Source: Hyphodiscus hymeniophilus
Lineage: Eukaryota; Ascomycota; Leotiomycetes; Helotiales; Hyphodiscaceae
Reading direction: 5' to 3'
Length of the DNA stretch: 64,000 nucleotides
Assembly: GCA_016508695.1 (NCBI GenBank)
Contig: VNKQ01000018.1
Span: forward strand, 682,001-746,000
The notes under the pieces were generated by a model that had not been told where the DNA came from, made no database searches, and saw only the letters and a list, made by a program, of their open reading frames with translations. Made by a program: the position numbers and the translations under genes. This document shows positions 44,448 to 56,040 of the stretch, piece by piece (within the stretch, counting starts at the first letter, position 1; each line of letters opens with the position of its first letter).

Positions 44448-45240
44448 TATTTACATGATGGAGGTATGGTTGATGATGATGGCGTTGGATGGGAAACTGA
44501 TACGGGCATGAATTGGGCGGGCAGAACTGGCTGCGTGCGCATACCTAGGTTCGCGAATCAAAATGAAAGGTCATTCTGTTCCTTTCAAGTCGGAGTTTGT
44601 GATGATATACCATTACGTTTCTCTACATCTTTCATTTTGCGTATATCTTGAGATATTCCGTTTGCAACACGTTTCGATATTTTTGTTCCAATATCTCAGA
44701 ATGCCGCGGCATCTGGGATAATCCACTGTGGAAAGTATCAATGAATGAGGAAGTCTAGATCACCCATGTCCTAACCTGTCAGAGAATCTGAGCGATGAGA
44801 CTCCTCTCCTGATACCTACACAGCCAGGTATACGTCTCAGGTATATAAAGTCTTGGTTTCAAGGCGTTCTCGGGCCGTTCCTCACTGTCGCTTATCCTCC
44901 CTTCAGTAACTCAAATCGATATTGATGAGAATGCACTTGATCATCTCAAGCCTCCCCGCAGTCCAGTCTCAGCCCAGTGCCAGTCAACCAATGCTCTCAA
45001 GAGCAGCATGTATCATCCAGTCCTAATCCTTTTCAGACGTGTCAATAGTTGATAAATAATGTATGTATCCCTTACCGGGTCGCCCATTGAAACGAAGCCT
45101 GTAGGGTTAGTTATAGAGGAGATTCGCTGGTGTGTAAATCATCAAGTGCCATCTCTACACAGACCAAAGTAAAAAAGTAGAAAGGAAAACACACATCCGG
45201 GCACCTTTGATACATATGTCTCGTTATATTCGAATCTATT
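44448..45240. other. Convergent intergenic region
   Basis: About 790 bp between the RPEL gene (+) and PIG-S (-) 3' ends; T-rich 3' UTR-like sequence only. Confidence 0.4.
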
Positions 45241-46890
45241 TCACCTACTCCCCCTCCTCCTCGCCCTCCAAGCCTTTACCTCTTTCAACACAACCATCAC
45301 CAGTGGCACACCCACTGGCCCTAGTAGTGGCAGGTAAACCGCCACCTTATGCTCATCGGGAAAGTAGACCTGCCCTACCATACTTTTCTCAAAGAAAGCC
45401 TTTTCGGCAGCTTCCTCTGCTATACGTGCGTTCTCTAGCCCCTCCTTGCCACCTAGACCATCACATGCTTTCCTAAGATGTTCAATAGTAGTATACACAC
45501 CTTCTGCTACACTCCTCGGGATAGAAATTGAGGGCAATGCGAGCGTCAGTCTTGCCAAACTCCCCAAGGTTCCAGAAGCTTTGAGTAGAAGGCCGGCGCT
45601 GCGGACTCTAACCAGTGTCATGAGCCTCAAGGGAAGGGAGCCGGATTCTGGGGCTCCTAGAAGCGAGATAAGTTGATTGGAGAAAGTCAACATAGCAGGC
45701 CGTAAATCCTCAACATCGGATTGGATTACCACCCCTCCCCACTGCGGAATCAGCCAACTCTTCCCACCACCCTCAACTTCCATATCGCCTACATAGACAA
45801 TAAAATTTACTGTCGGGGCGCCACCGATGCTTGGGCTTAACGGCCATTCTGCAGCATTGATGAACCCAGAAAGGTCTTCTTTCTTCAACACCGAGCCTGA
45901 GACCCCAGGGGTGGCGTAGAGTTGTACTTGTGTGTCAATTGTAAAATTTGAGATAGCGGAGAAGGATTCGAGGAGTGGTTTCATGTATTCCTCCAAAGCC
46001 GATTCTATGGCCCATGAGGAGGGGTTTGAGGTCGGTGTGAAGAGAGAAAATGTTAAGTGATAGGTGCGGCTGTATTTCATGGAGCGGGTTGTCCACTTTG
46101 AGAGAGATTCTGCGACGGAAGGAGAGAGAGCTTTGGGGCTTCGTTCGGGAGGTGCAGAGGAGTGGGAGAGGAGGTAAGCTATCATTGCTTGCTCTTCGGC
46201 GAATATGGTGCGAAGGGTGTTGGCTATGTAGGTTGCAAGGGTTGATGAGGAGGAGGATGAAGATGGGACTTGGGATGGCGTGTAGGTGATGTCGAGAGTA
46301 GGTGAGTAAGGCTGGAGGTCGGCAGCCATGGACGAGCCAGGTATAAGGCGGATAGTAAGGGCAGCTTCTTCATCGGTTCCCTCTGTAGGAAGTATATCTG
46401 GTGTGGAAGAATTGGGGGAGAGCTGGAGGCGGAGATGATGGGCGGAGAAATCGTTAAGATCGTCTAACGCATGCTGGGTTGTTCGTAGCAGATGTTGAGC
46501 TTCATTGTCTTGTAATGAATCTGCTTGTATGGATATCTGAAGTGGGAAGACCGGCCGACATGCCTATTCAGGTGTGAGTTTGTGGTGTAGTTGATCCAGG
46601 GAAAGGCTTACTTTGCCATCAGCCCAATCCATCATTTGATCGAGCGGCAGATTTGCCCTATATATTGCAGTCGTCCTCCACCATATTGGCAGACCCAGAA
46701 ATATGATTATTGCCCAAAATGAGAGCAGTACAAAGCTTCGCATCCGAATCTGCTCTGGTTTCTCGGGAGGGGGCTCCTTTTTCGCTTTGGCGACGTTAAC
46801 TGCAGTTGCGGGTGCACTATGTTCCAACTGGACGCCTCCATCCTTGCGCTCAGAATGGAGCAGCTCCGGGGAATTCGATGGTGCGGACAT
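45241..46890 (-). CDS. GPI17: GPI transamidase subunit PIG-S (Gpi17)
   Basis: Two minus-strand exons, 46890-46612 and 46563-45241, give 533 residues. A cytosolic Glu/Lys-rich N-terminus precedes a transmembrane helix (SFVLLSFWAIIIFLGLPIWW, about residues 53-72). A long lumenal domain contains LTFSLFTPTSNPSSWAIE, FTIDTQVQLYA, VNFIVYVG and WGGVVIQ. A second hydrophobic helix near the C-terminus (VAVYLPLLGPVGVPLVMVVL) is followed by a basic tail. This is the classic two-pass topology of PIG-S, an ER-membrane subunit of the complex that attaches GPI anchors. The upstream reading starts with a non-ATG codon, so I chose the first ATG (46890). Confidence 0.87.
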
Positions 46891-47671
46891 TGTGAGGCTT
46901 GGACACGATGTCAATATTGTGAGACGGGCGTCGCGTCAGAGCTTCTTGCTCTACGCTGCCGACGCGAAGAGCTGGAAGCTAACCAGCTAGGTAGGTAGGT
47001 AGGTAATACCTACTACTGCGGTAACTTGAGTAAGGTTGCGTTGCACTACTGCAAGTAGCACGCTACAGGGCTGGACTGGTTTGGTTTCTCGGGATATTTT
47101 CAGAGAGATCAGGTAAGGGTAGGCGGCGAAGTTCTAGCCAAGTGGGTAGGTACAGGTAGGTGAGTACCTAAGCTTCTGGAACTCTGCTTCATTGTCTCAG
47201 TCTCAGCCTCAAACTGCAATCGAGTCCTGCCTATAGTAGCAACGGGTGTGATACCGAGAACTGTTTGTCTTTTCATCTGGTTACTGTTTATTAATCAAGT
47301 GTTGGTTCCCAAAGAATGAAAATAGTCATGGCTGGAAATACGGGAGAATAGAGTCTCCGGAATGGACCTCGGCTTCTCGATTTCATGCCCATGCAATCTG
47401 ACATCCAATCCCCGCCCCTACCTTTATGTATGTAAGGCGTAAGTGAGCCCAGTCTCTCGACTCTCATCGTTGAACCATCTATTCTAGCTGTATTCCTTAA
47501 CCGTTGGCGTTGGATGTGCTCTCATGTTCTTCTTTCACCTGTCACTTTCATAGATTAAATCCATTGATTGACCAACGCACCGCTCTTCCGTCCGAAGACA
47601 AGCAAGCAACCTGAAGCCATCGACTCGGCTCGAAACTCGCTGTCGGCTTCACACATCTGTCAGCTCGCACA
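46891..47671. promoter_or_regulatory. Divergent region PIG-S / FAT1 with an AGGT microsatellite
   Basis: 781 bp between divergent starts. It contains a perfect (AGGT)4 tract at 46989-47004 directly followed by its near-inverse TACCTAC, and further GTAGGT/AGGTAG words at about 47143-47170. Promoter roles are inferred. Confidence 0.45.
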
Positions 47672-49652
47672 ATGCCAGGTGGGCTTCTTCACTCTCTGGC
47701 GTTGAATACGCCTGCTAACATCCTTTCGACAGTCCCTCTGGCCCTCTCGGTGCCAGCTGCCGTCGCTGGTCTTTCCTACCTCAACGCGAGAACATCGGCC
47801 TTTTACGACTGGCAAAGTTTTGGAAGCGGTGTTGGTGCCCAGATTCGATGCGCTCTCCTGGAAAAAAAGGACAGATTAAACGGCTTCTATATCCTCGAAG
47901 ATCATGCGAAGGGAAAGCTAGCAAACAACGTATTCCTGGTTTATGAGGGGAAGCAATGGACGTTTAAGGAAACATACGAGATTGCCTTGAAATATGGGAC
48001 TTGGTTCAAGACGAGATATGGCGTCAAGTCGCAGGAGATCGTGGCTATGGACTTTATGAACTCCGAAAAGTTTATATTCATTTGGCTTGGGTTATGGGCT
48101 ATTGGCGCAAAACCGGCATTCATCAACTACAACCTCGCTGGAAAGGCGCTTACACATTGCGTTGGCATTTCAACGTCACGTTTGGTTCTCGTCGACCCTC
48201 AAGTGGAGGAAAAGATTACACAGGAAGTCCGGGATGAACTACACAAAGTCAAATTCGAGACCTTCACACACAACTTGGAAGCCGAAGCTATGTCCACAGA
48301 AGGTGTTCGTGTCGAGGATTCGGAACGCTCAGATCTACTAAGCCAGAATCTGGCGATGCTTATTTACACCAGTGGAACAACTGGTCTGCCGAAAGGAGCT
48401 GTTGTGAGCTGGAGGAAGGTCGTGATCTCAATGTATCTTTTTCCGAATTGGATGGGCCTCACCAATAGAGACGTCTTTTACACCGTGAGTTAAATTCATC
48501 AGTTAAGACCTAGCGCTAATATATCAGTGCATGCCCTTCTACCACTCCTCCGCTGCTCTGCTCGGAGTTTGCACAACTCTTCGTGTTGGTGCAACCCTCA
48601 GCATCGGCAAGAAGTTCTCTACCAAGACATTCTGGGATGACTGTCGATCATCGAAAGCTACTATTATCCAATACGTAGGAGAGACTTGTCGGTATCTTCT
48701 AGCAGCTCCTTCCCAAGTCGATCCCAGCACAGGTGAGAATCTCGATCAAAAGAATGATGTTCGTGTGGCATTTGGCAACGGTTTACGTCCCGATGTATGG
48801 AACCGTTTCAAAGAGAGATTCGGCATCGAAGCGATTGCCGAATTCTATTCTGCAACTGAAGGTGCTGGAGCAACGTTGAATTTTTCACGGAACGACTTTT
48901 CGAAGGGTGCCATAGGTAGAAACGGCTCTCTTGTGAGTCTCCTGCTGGAGAAATCAAATGTGATCGCTGAATTGGACTGGGAAACGGAACAACCGTGGCG
49001 GGATCCAAAGACTGGATTCTGTAAAAAGGTATCCAAAGGGATGCCAGGCGAGCTGTTGTACAAGCTAGACGAAAACGACATAGAGAAGGGTTTCCAAGGA
49101 TACTTCAATAACAAAGAATCGACGGACAGCAAGATTATACGGAATGTCCTTGCCAAAGGCGACGTTTTTTTCCGCACTGGCGATGTAATCAGTCGTGACG
49201 CTCAAGGGCGGACTTTTTTCAATGATCGTATCGGCGATACATTTAGATGGAAGAGCGAGAACGTTTCTACAAACGAGGTTTCAGAGGCTCTAGGCCATCA
49301 CACTCACGTTCAAGAGGCAAACGTATATGGCGTTGAGCTCCCTCATCATGATGGACGTGCTGGCTGTGTGGCCATTGTCCTCACAGAGGAGCCAAATGAA
49401 AGAGTCCTTGCCGACATTGCCGAACATGCTCATAGGCGTCTCCCTCGTTTTGCTGTACCGCTCTTCCTCCGGCTAGCGAAAGACATGCAGATTACAGGAA
49501 CCAATAAGCAACAAAAGCATGTTATTAGATCTGAAGGTGTTGATCCGGCGAAGACAGGTAGCGATGAAATATTTTGGTTGAGGAATGGGACATACGTCAA
49601 GTTCAGCAAGAGGGACTGGGAAGAGTTAAATGGTGGCCGCGTGAAGCTGTAG
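47672..49652 (+). CDS. FAT1: Very long-chain acyl-CoA synthetase / fatty acid transporter (Fat1 type)
   Basis: Two exons, 47672-48484 and 48528-49652, give 645 residues. An N-terminal membrane segment is followed by the ATP/AMP motif YTSGTTGLPKGAV (about 230), CMPFYHSSAALLGV, FYSATEGAG, and the FATP/VLACS signature FRTGDVISRDAQGRTFFNDRIGDTFRWKSENVSTNEV read in two blocks. The family activates long and very long chain fatty acids with ATP and CoA, coupled to uptake. It acts at the ER, lipid droplets or peroxisomes. The C-terminus is GGRVKL, a tail resembling the weak PTS1-like ending of yeast Fat1, compatible with partial peroxisomal targeting. Length is normal. Confidence 0.9.
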
Positions 49653-50030
49653 GAGTTTGATGAGCGTAAAATTCTGCGTTTACTTTTGTGATTTTGAGCT
49701 TGCTGATTAGTAGTTTCAGGAGCAAGATATTGAATTACATGGTGTGGTTTTCAATCAAGGACATGGGAATATTGCAGCATAATCTGTCTGAATACCAATA
49801 CAGTTCGAAAAGGCTAGTCGCCCTCTCGCAGCCAGCGGTAGTAAGAAGCCGAGAGAAGTTTCATGCTTGGGACGCATTGGAGGGAAAATTACGACCAAAT
49901 GGTGACCACCACAAGTAAATAACCAGAGCCACTTAGAGCTTGCTTAGTACGCCCACTTGCCCTCCAGCGCGGGCGGCGGACTCCAGCGGACTCCAGCGGA
50001 CGTTCCCTCCTTCCCCCAATCATACTTTCT
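49653..50030. other. Convergent intergenic region with a short tandem repeat
   Basis: 378 bp between FAT1 and the HNH gene. It has two copies of the 10-mer GGACTCCAGC at 49978-49997 within a GC-rich patch. Confidence 0.45.
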
Positions 50031-51368
50031 TTAATCGCTATCCCCGTCTGAATCCTCACTTCCTTCTTCATCTTCCCCTTTTCCAGCTAGAGCGTCCTGC
50101 AACTTATGATCAAACCCCATAGCGAGGTCTTCTTCATCTTCTGGGCTGCGCTGCGGGCAGCCATCTGCAATTGTAAATGTCGAGTCATAAAAGACTTCAG
50201 GTAAAAACTGGTCAGAGATCCGTCTTGCTAAGGTGAGCAGCATTGATTTTCGGAGGTACGGGCCTGGCGTTGCCCAGATGCAACCTCTTGCCTCCACACG
50301 GCTCAACCAATCTACATTGCCCAACTTCTGTTGGTGTAGAAAAGTGAACACATATCTGAGATATAAATATCTACGAGCTGGTCGATTAGGTGTGAGGAAT
50401 TTGAGTGCCCTTCCGTCGATGTCCTGAAGCATTTGTCAGCTCAATTCTGTTATATATTAACTTAGGGTCAAGGAATCAACAAACATACTCTCCACTTCAG
50501 TCCAGGACTGATCATATTGGAAGCAATGGAACGGTCCAACAACACGCATCGCCAAACGGTTTCTTCTCCTTCCTTCGGTTTGTCAGGAACGAGCACAATC
50601 CAACCATTATCTAAGCCGCCTTCAATGACAGTATGAAGCGTAATTCCTTCACACCTACATTAGAAACATGCTCAACAGGAGTTACAGAGAAGTAGACATA
50701 CCATTCCGAGGCTCGGACAGAACAGCTTCCCGCACGCCAAAGAGATATGCGAGCTCGTCTGATTCGAGGGACTTCGGAACCAGATGGGCGCACTTGACTG
50801 CTTTATCAGGCAGCCATCCAGTGAGATGACAATACTTCTCAACGTATCCATTATCTGTAGTACGTACTGCGCTATAGAAGGACAGTACTGCCTTTGAATA
50901 TACAGTCTGGTCGAATTTTCTTCCTTTTCTCTGCTTGCCAGAGGCAGACATTATTTTCGCCATCATTACCGAAGAGTATGCACCCTCGATGGTAGAGTAT
51001 TGTGGCAAGACTTCATCAATATCATCCGAGATGATCTTCTTCTGGCGTTTGAGAGTTATCAACTCTCGCTCCTTTTGGTTGACTTCCGACTCTAATTCTT
51101 CTACAAGATCGTCGTATTCTTCATCGGCGAGGGCCTTACGTTTTTTGGCGCTTTCAAAAATGTCTTTGAACTTGTCATTGACAGCGAGATCGGCCGAGAT
51201 GCTCTCAATCTTCGCATCTATGAAATCATGCGTTGAGCTCGTCGTGGATAACTGAGACCTTGCAGTCATTGCAGATGCCCTACGGGTAGATAATCTTTCC
51301 ATGTCCTTGATGCTCGACGGTGGGACAAGAGAGCTGTAACGCTCAGGAATTGGCGGCCTGGATGCCAT
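50031..51368 (-). CDS. HNH-nuclease-domain protein, fungal type
   Basis: Minus-strand exons 51368-50702, 50646-50489 and 50423-50031 give 405 residues. The N-terminal half is helical and charged (coiled coil about residues 80-115, LVEELESEVNQKERELITLK). An HNH-like core follows: YCHLTGWLPDKAVKCAHLVP, then FGVREAVLSEPRNGITLH and DNGWIVLVP. This matches the HNH_2-type domain of many uncharacterised filamentous fungal proteins. The C-terminus has a conserved-looking RPARRYLYLRYVFTFL stretch and an acidic tail. Whether it cuts nucleic acid is unknown. The acceptor at 50647 is chosen because it restores NGITLHTVIEGG. Confidence 0.7.
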
Positions 51369-52275
51369 AGTGAGTGAAAATTGGGGAATGGAATCTTGAG
51401 AGGGAGGAAAAGAAAATTAGAAGCCGAATATTTGTTTGTTCTCGTGGCTCTTAACTCAGTCTAAATGAAAATTAGCCAGTGTTTTTACGATAGCGTCATC
51501 ACGTCTATACTAAAATCGGTTCACGAGGTTACCATTTTTTTCTCTGACTAGGGTTTGACGTAAGCTGCCTCGACCAAGAGAATACCAAAGAGCACAACCA
51601 TCTGTTCGTTAAGTGAAGGAAGGTACGACCAGGGGTGTAAACGGGAACCTTTCAGGGGAACTGTTCCTCCTTCATACAACTCCTTCCGGTAGGCGATGGG
51701 TACACAATGACCTCATTTATTTTTGACCCTTTTTGATGCCTACACGTCGGCCATATTAGTACCAAATTGCATGGGTATTCGTAAAGTTGTTCATTACCCT
51801 TTATCTAAGGGAAGAAGGTATTCTACAGAAGCAGACCAGGTAAACCAGTTTCCAGTGCACGTGAATAAGCTACGTTTTCCCTCTGGAAGACGAGGTTGAA
51901 ACGTAGAACTAAAAAATAGTCTCTTTGTTTGTTTTGATTTGGCGATTCCATTGTTATCTCAAAGTGACGGAACAATTTCCACTATTCTAGAACAAATCAG
52001 AAACACCGCACTTGATAGAAGGTATAAGAATGTAGCTCTAACATAGAGTGGTGTATCCTCCAAGCATCGTACAATTCAAAGTGTACATACTCGACGCTCT
52101 TGGAAGAATAGATCCTTGGATCTCAATACCAACTTCCAGACTCGACATTCTTCAGACAACCTCGGCATCATAAACGCCAGCCACAGCGGAGAGATCAGTG
52201 CAAACCAATCATACCTTCTTGATAGAATTTCACCCAGCACCCAGGTACAACCTGTGCAATCCTGACCGCTTCGTC
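51369..52275. other. Divergent intergenic region
   Basis: 907 bp between the HNH gene (-) and the coiled-coil gene (+); both promoters. No ORF of interest. Confidence 0.4.
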
Positions 52276-53364
52276 ATGTCAGGAGCACTGCCCTATCCTC
52301 GATCCAAATTCAAGGCATTCTTACGTGGGGTTCAGGATAGGCAAAAGGGGTTCCTTCAAGGAATGATCGACGATGACGAGCACGACGAAATAGAGATTAG
52401 TGAGGCCATCTCCAAGATTGCGGAAGATAGCAAAGTCTATCGAGACGAAGCCTTGAACGCTCATATCCAATATCTAAGAGATCGTCAGCTAGAAATCAAT
52501 CAAAGACGAGATGATAAGATGAGATCTTTCCGGCATGATTGGAAGGCTATGTTTCCTGAGATCTATCGAGAAGCCTACGATTGGCAAAAATTGACTTCGC
52601 AACAAGCTCAGGGAGAACAGGACCATCTTCAACAGGCGAATTCCCTGTCTCAGGAGCCAACACCTACATACTTCACATCCGCGCAGGAGCCTGAAGCAGC
52701 GACGACTCCAATGGAGGAGATCCTAGCCACTCGAGAAAAGATCCGTCAAGGCAAGCTTGAGAAAGTTGTTCCACCATCTAGAAACTCGAAAGCTGACCTG
52801 GGCTCAGCTCCCCCACTTCCTCTTATTGAGAGACGGCTAAGCAAACGAAACAACGCAGGTTCTCGTCTTGAACAGACCCAGGAACGGACGCGACCGCTTC
52901 CTTTGATCGAGAGACAGCCAAGCAGAAGAAATGAGGTACATTCTCGTCACGAACAGCCCGAGGTGCAGACGCGAGATAAGCAAGTCCAAAGTCAGCATCA
53001 GGTGAGGAGACCTCAAACCCCCGTCCCAATTGCCGCCCGTGAGTTCTTGGAGACAGAGCATAACGCACCTGCAAAGCCGCGCAGAGGCTCAACCTCTGCT
53101 AAGACGGTGGCTAAATCGATGAAGTCGACATGGGAGACGATTAGGGTCGACGATGATGCTTCCAGGCTTGACCTGGAAATTCCAAGTGATGATGAGCTTT
53201 CAAAGGAGTTGAAGCGTATTGAGGATGTGTATAATAAGAAGGAAGCACTGAGAAAGCAGCACAAGCAAGAGGTTGCTGAGGCCATCACTCGAAATCGAGA
53301 ACGGGAAGAACGAGACGAGCGTCGTGGGTACAGAGACCTGCCAGCGTCCAGACCTTCGAAGTAA
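52276..53364 (+). CDS. Hypothetical charged coiled-coil protein with internal tandem duplication
   Basis: Intronless, 362 residues from the first ATG (upstream in-frame sequence has no ATG). The N-terminus (SKFKAFLRGVQDRQKGFLQG) and helical charged segments (HIQYLRDRQLEINQRRDDKM) suggest coiled coils. The middle has two consecutive 27-residue units beginning PLPLIER (52813-52893 and 52894-52974), an exact 81-bp period with diverged sequence. The C-terminal region is helical and very charged (SKELKRIEDVYNKKEALRKQ). I recognise no domain. Confidence 0.6.
   Translation: MSGALPYPRSKFKAFLRGVQDRQKGFLQGMIDDDEHDEIEISEAISKIAEDSKVYRDEALNAHIQYLRDRQLEINQRRDDKMRSFRHDWKAMFPEIYREAYDWQKLTSQQAQGEQDHLQQANSLSQEPTPTYFTSAQEPEAATTPMEEILATREKIRQGKLEKVVPPSRNSKADLGSAPPLPLIERRLSKRNNAGSRLEQTQERTRPLPLIERQPSRRNEVHSRHEQPEVQTRDKQVQSQHQVRRPQTPVPIAAREFLETEHNAPAKPRRGSTSAKTVAKSMKSTWETIRVDDDASRLDLEIPSDDELSKELKRIEDVYNKKEALRKQHKQEVAEAITRNREREERDERRGYRDLPASRPSK
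52813..52974 (+). repeat. 81-bp tandem duplication, two copies
   Basis: Two in-frame 27-codon units, both starting PLPLIER and containing an S-[KR]-R-N block and SR-x-EQ. They are diverged, so the duplication is not recent. Confidence 0.8.
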
Positions 53365-54483
53365 CCAGGTAAAGAAGTCATCAGGTAAGAAGACCACTGA
53401 CACTTGCCTTTGGCTAGGATCTTTGCGTCCTTCTGAATTTCACGCTGCTTCATCTGCTGCATACTGTATGGGAGGTTCTTTGTTCTTTCGTCCTCTATTA
53501 TTGGGCAGGGTTCAGAACATAAATAAACAATGAAAACAATACTTCACATCAAATCTTTGTACCAACGCTAATGTGATGTCTACCATGCCTGCAGGTCTGA
53601 ATGTATTGAAGAGCTTCGAATTTGAGTGAACGCTTCACAACAAGGTCGGAAAGACTTCCTTTCCGCTCCCGCATTGCTGTTCAACACGATACATTCAAAA
53701 ATTCGACTGATGATCTCGATCAATGTCAGGGTCCAATGCTATTCGAACGTGATGAGAGACATACCCATGCGATAGTTTGGAATTAATAATATTCGGGTGA
53801 GCCGCAAGCTGGGTTTATTTATGCATTCGAGGCTGATCGAGATGTTGTCTGTGAAACAGGGTTTATGGTCTCTTGGTGCTCCAGCTTTCTTTCGGTCGCC
53901 GAGCCATCCCAAGCCTCATCAACAGGGGTGGGTGAGGATCTTTGAAACGCTGGGATAACCTGCGATCCCTGGCGTATTTAAGGCGAATCATCCAGTACGA
54001 GTGAGTTGAATATCGGCACCATTGCTTCCCTCGAGCACAACTCCTCCAATGCCGCGAGAAGTCAATGTCGACATGTCGACTGGTTCTTGTCATGATGAAG
54101 AAGGCATTGGCGTTGTTGATGATTTGACGATGGTTGGAGACTGGGGGGGCAGGCTTTTAGCGGATCCAAATCAACGGCTACAATCCTCACACCGGAACAT
54201 TCTGTTATGCATCCATGTGTCTAAAAGATGAGATAAATTCTGTCAGTCTCAATGAGCTGTACTCATTCTTCAGTTGTCTCCAATCATTTTTCTAAATCTT
54301 GTGTTTCGTCAATTTAGTTTGCCCGGTTCGCGGGAAGGCTTTCAGTGATGCGGGTATCAACCGGCAAAAGCAACCATAGGTGGGTGTATGGAGGTATGAC
54401 GGATTCTAGCTTACTTCTGCTCTGTCTTCATGCTTTGTTGTGATTGTTACTTTTTCTAGATAAATATTTCGTTCAAGTCCGAT
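53365..54483. other. Intergenic
   Basis: 1.1 kb between the coiled-coil gene and the AKR gene. No supported gene. Confidence 0.4.
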
Positions 54484-55655
54484 ATGGCACCGAATCCCGC
54501 ATTCAAGTTGAGTTCGGGGTACCTCATTCCAGCCATTGGTCTTGGGACATGGCAGTCGCGACCTAATGAAGTGAAAGATGCTGTTACGACTGCTCTCAAC
54601 GTCGGATACCGACATATTGATACTGCTGCAGCCTATGGTAATGAATTCGAGGTCGGCGAGGGCATCGCAGCATCAGGTGTGGATCGAGGGGATATTTTTG
54701 TGAGTTAATTCTTCTTACGGCAGTTTGAGCATTATTAATACATAGTAGATCACCGGAAAGCTTTGGAATACAGATCACAAGTCTGAAGACGTCGAACGAG
54801 CGCTTGATAGAACTCTGCGAAATCTTCAAACAGACTATCTTGACCTGTATCTTGTAGGGATTCCTCTTTGAGGGTTGGTGTAATTTGTTGACTTTGCAAG
54901 ATTCACTGGCCGGTGGCATTTCCCAGCTCCACGGAACGATTTCCTGTAGATCCAAATACCGGCCAAATAGCAGTCATCGATGTCCCAATCGCTGAGACAT
55001 GGAAAGCCATGGAGGCACTCGTAGGAAAAGGAAAGATCCGAAGTATTGGTGTCAGCAATTTCACCCAGACGAAGATTGAGTCTCTCTTGAAAACGTGAGT
55101 TCCTGGTGTGTTTAATTGTTGAGGGCTTCTATTAATGCGTTTGAGCAGTGCAAACGTTCCACCTGCTGTGAACCAAATTGAGGCACATGCATATTTACAG
55201 CAGCCGCGGTTTCTGGAATGGTCGAAGCGACAAAACATCGTCACAGCAGCATACAGTCCTCTTGGAAATAACATCTATAATTTACCACGAGCTGTGGATG
55301 ATCCCACAGTCCTTGCTCTTTCAAAAGAGCTGAACAAGCAGCCTGCTCAACTCCTCATCAGCTGGGCTGTTCAACGAGGGACTGTTGTGCTTCCCAAAAG
55401 TGTCACGGCTGCGCGAATTAAAGATAACTTCCAAAGTAGTATTTCCCATCTTCCTACACGCAAGAATCTAACGAGCCTCCAGATTTTGAGTTTGCTCAGG
55501 AAGTCTTTAACAAGCTTACAGCGCTTGATAGACACCATAGATATAATTTTCCGGCTCGATTAGGGGTGGACATATTTGACGAAGTCAGTCCAGAGAGTTT
55601 GAAAAAGAGCGTCGAGGACTGGAAGGAGGCTCAGCGGAAATTGAGGGCAGCTTAA
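54484..55655 (+). CDS. Aldo/keto reductase
   Basis: Five exons (54484-54699, 54749-54853, 54901-55094, 55149-55435, 55483-55655) give 324 residues, all in phase. AKR motifs: IGLGTWQSRP, GYRHIDTAAAYGNE with catalytic Asp and Tyr, ITGKLWNTDH with catalytic Lys, IHWPVAFP with catalytic His, VGKGKIRSIGVSNF, VNQIEAH, and VLPKSVTAARIKDNF for NADP binding. It reduces aldehydes or sugars with NADPH. It lies 385 bp upstream of a galactonate dehydratase on the same strand. This suggests a glyceraldehyde or sugar reductase in sugar-acid catabolism, but substrate cannot be read from sequence. Confidence 0.9.
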
Positions 55656-56040
55656 ACTAAGGCGATTTGTATCGTAATTAGTGGCTCTGAATAATAACCA
55701 CTTGAATTCAACGAAAGGCAATATTCCAAGCTCAACGGTGCTTTCGCTGTCAATTGCACCTTTCGGCATCAACCAGGATCCCAAAGAATTAGGTCGAGAC
55801 AACTATTCGGCTTTTCACGACTCGTGACATTGGAATACGTCAGGAATCGATTGACTGTTTTTGTATCCTTATTACTTTACCAGACTTCTACCGTCTTGGG
55901 CAATAGTTAGCCGTGACTCTTCGGTTGATCTCACTCCGAGCTCGGAACATCCATCCACTGTTGGTGTTTTAACCTCCTATGTATGATACCAAATTCTCTG
56001 GATCCTGCCATGCCATATTGAACATCTACAATTATTCGAA
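55656..56040. promoter_or_regulatory. Intergenic between AKR and galactonate dehydratase genes
   Basis: 385 bp, the only gap between two same-strand metabolic genes. No motif identified. Confidence 0.4.

Noticed and set aside
46989..47004. (AGGT)4 as an internal telomere-like repeat
   Set aside because: Fungal telomeres here would be TTAGGG-type; this tract has a different unit and only four copies.
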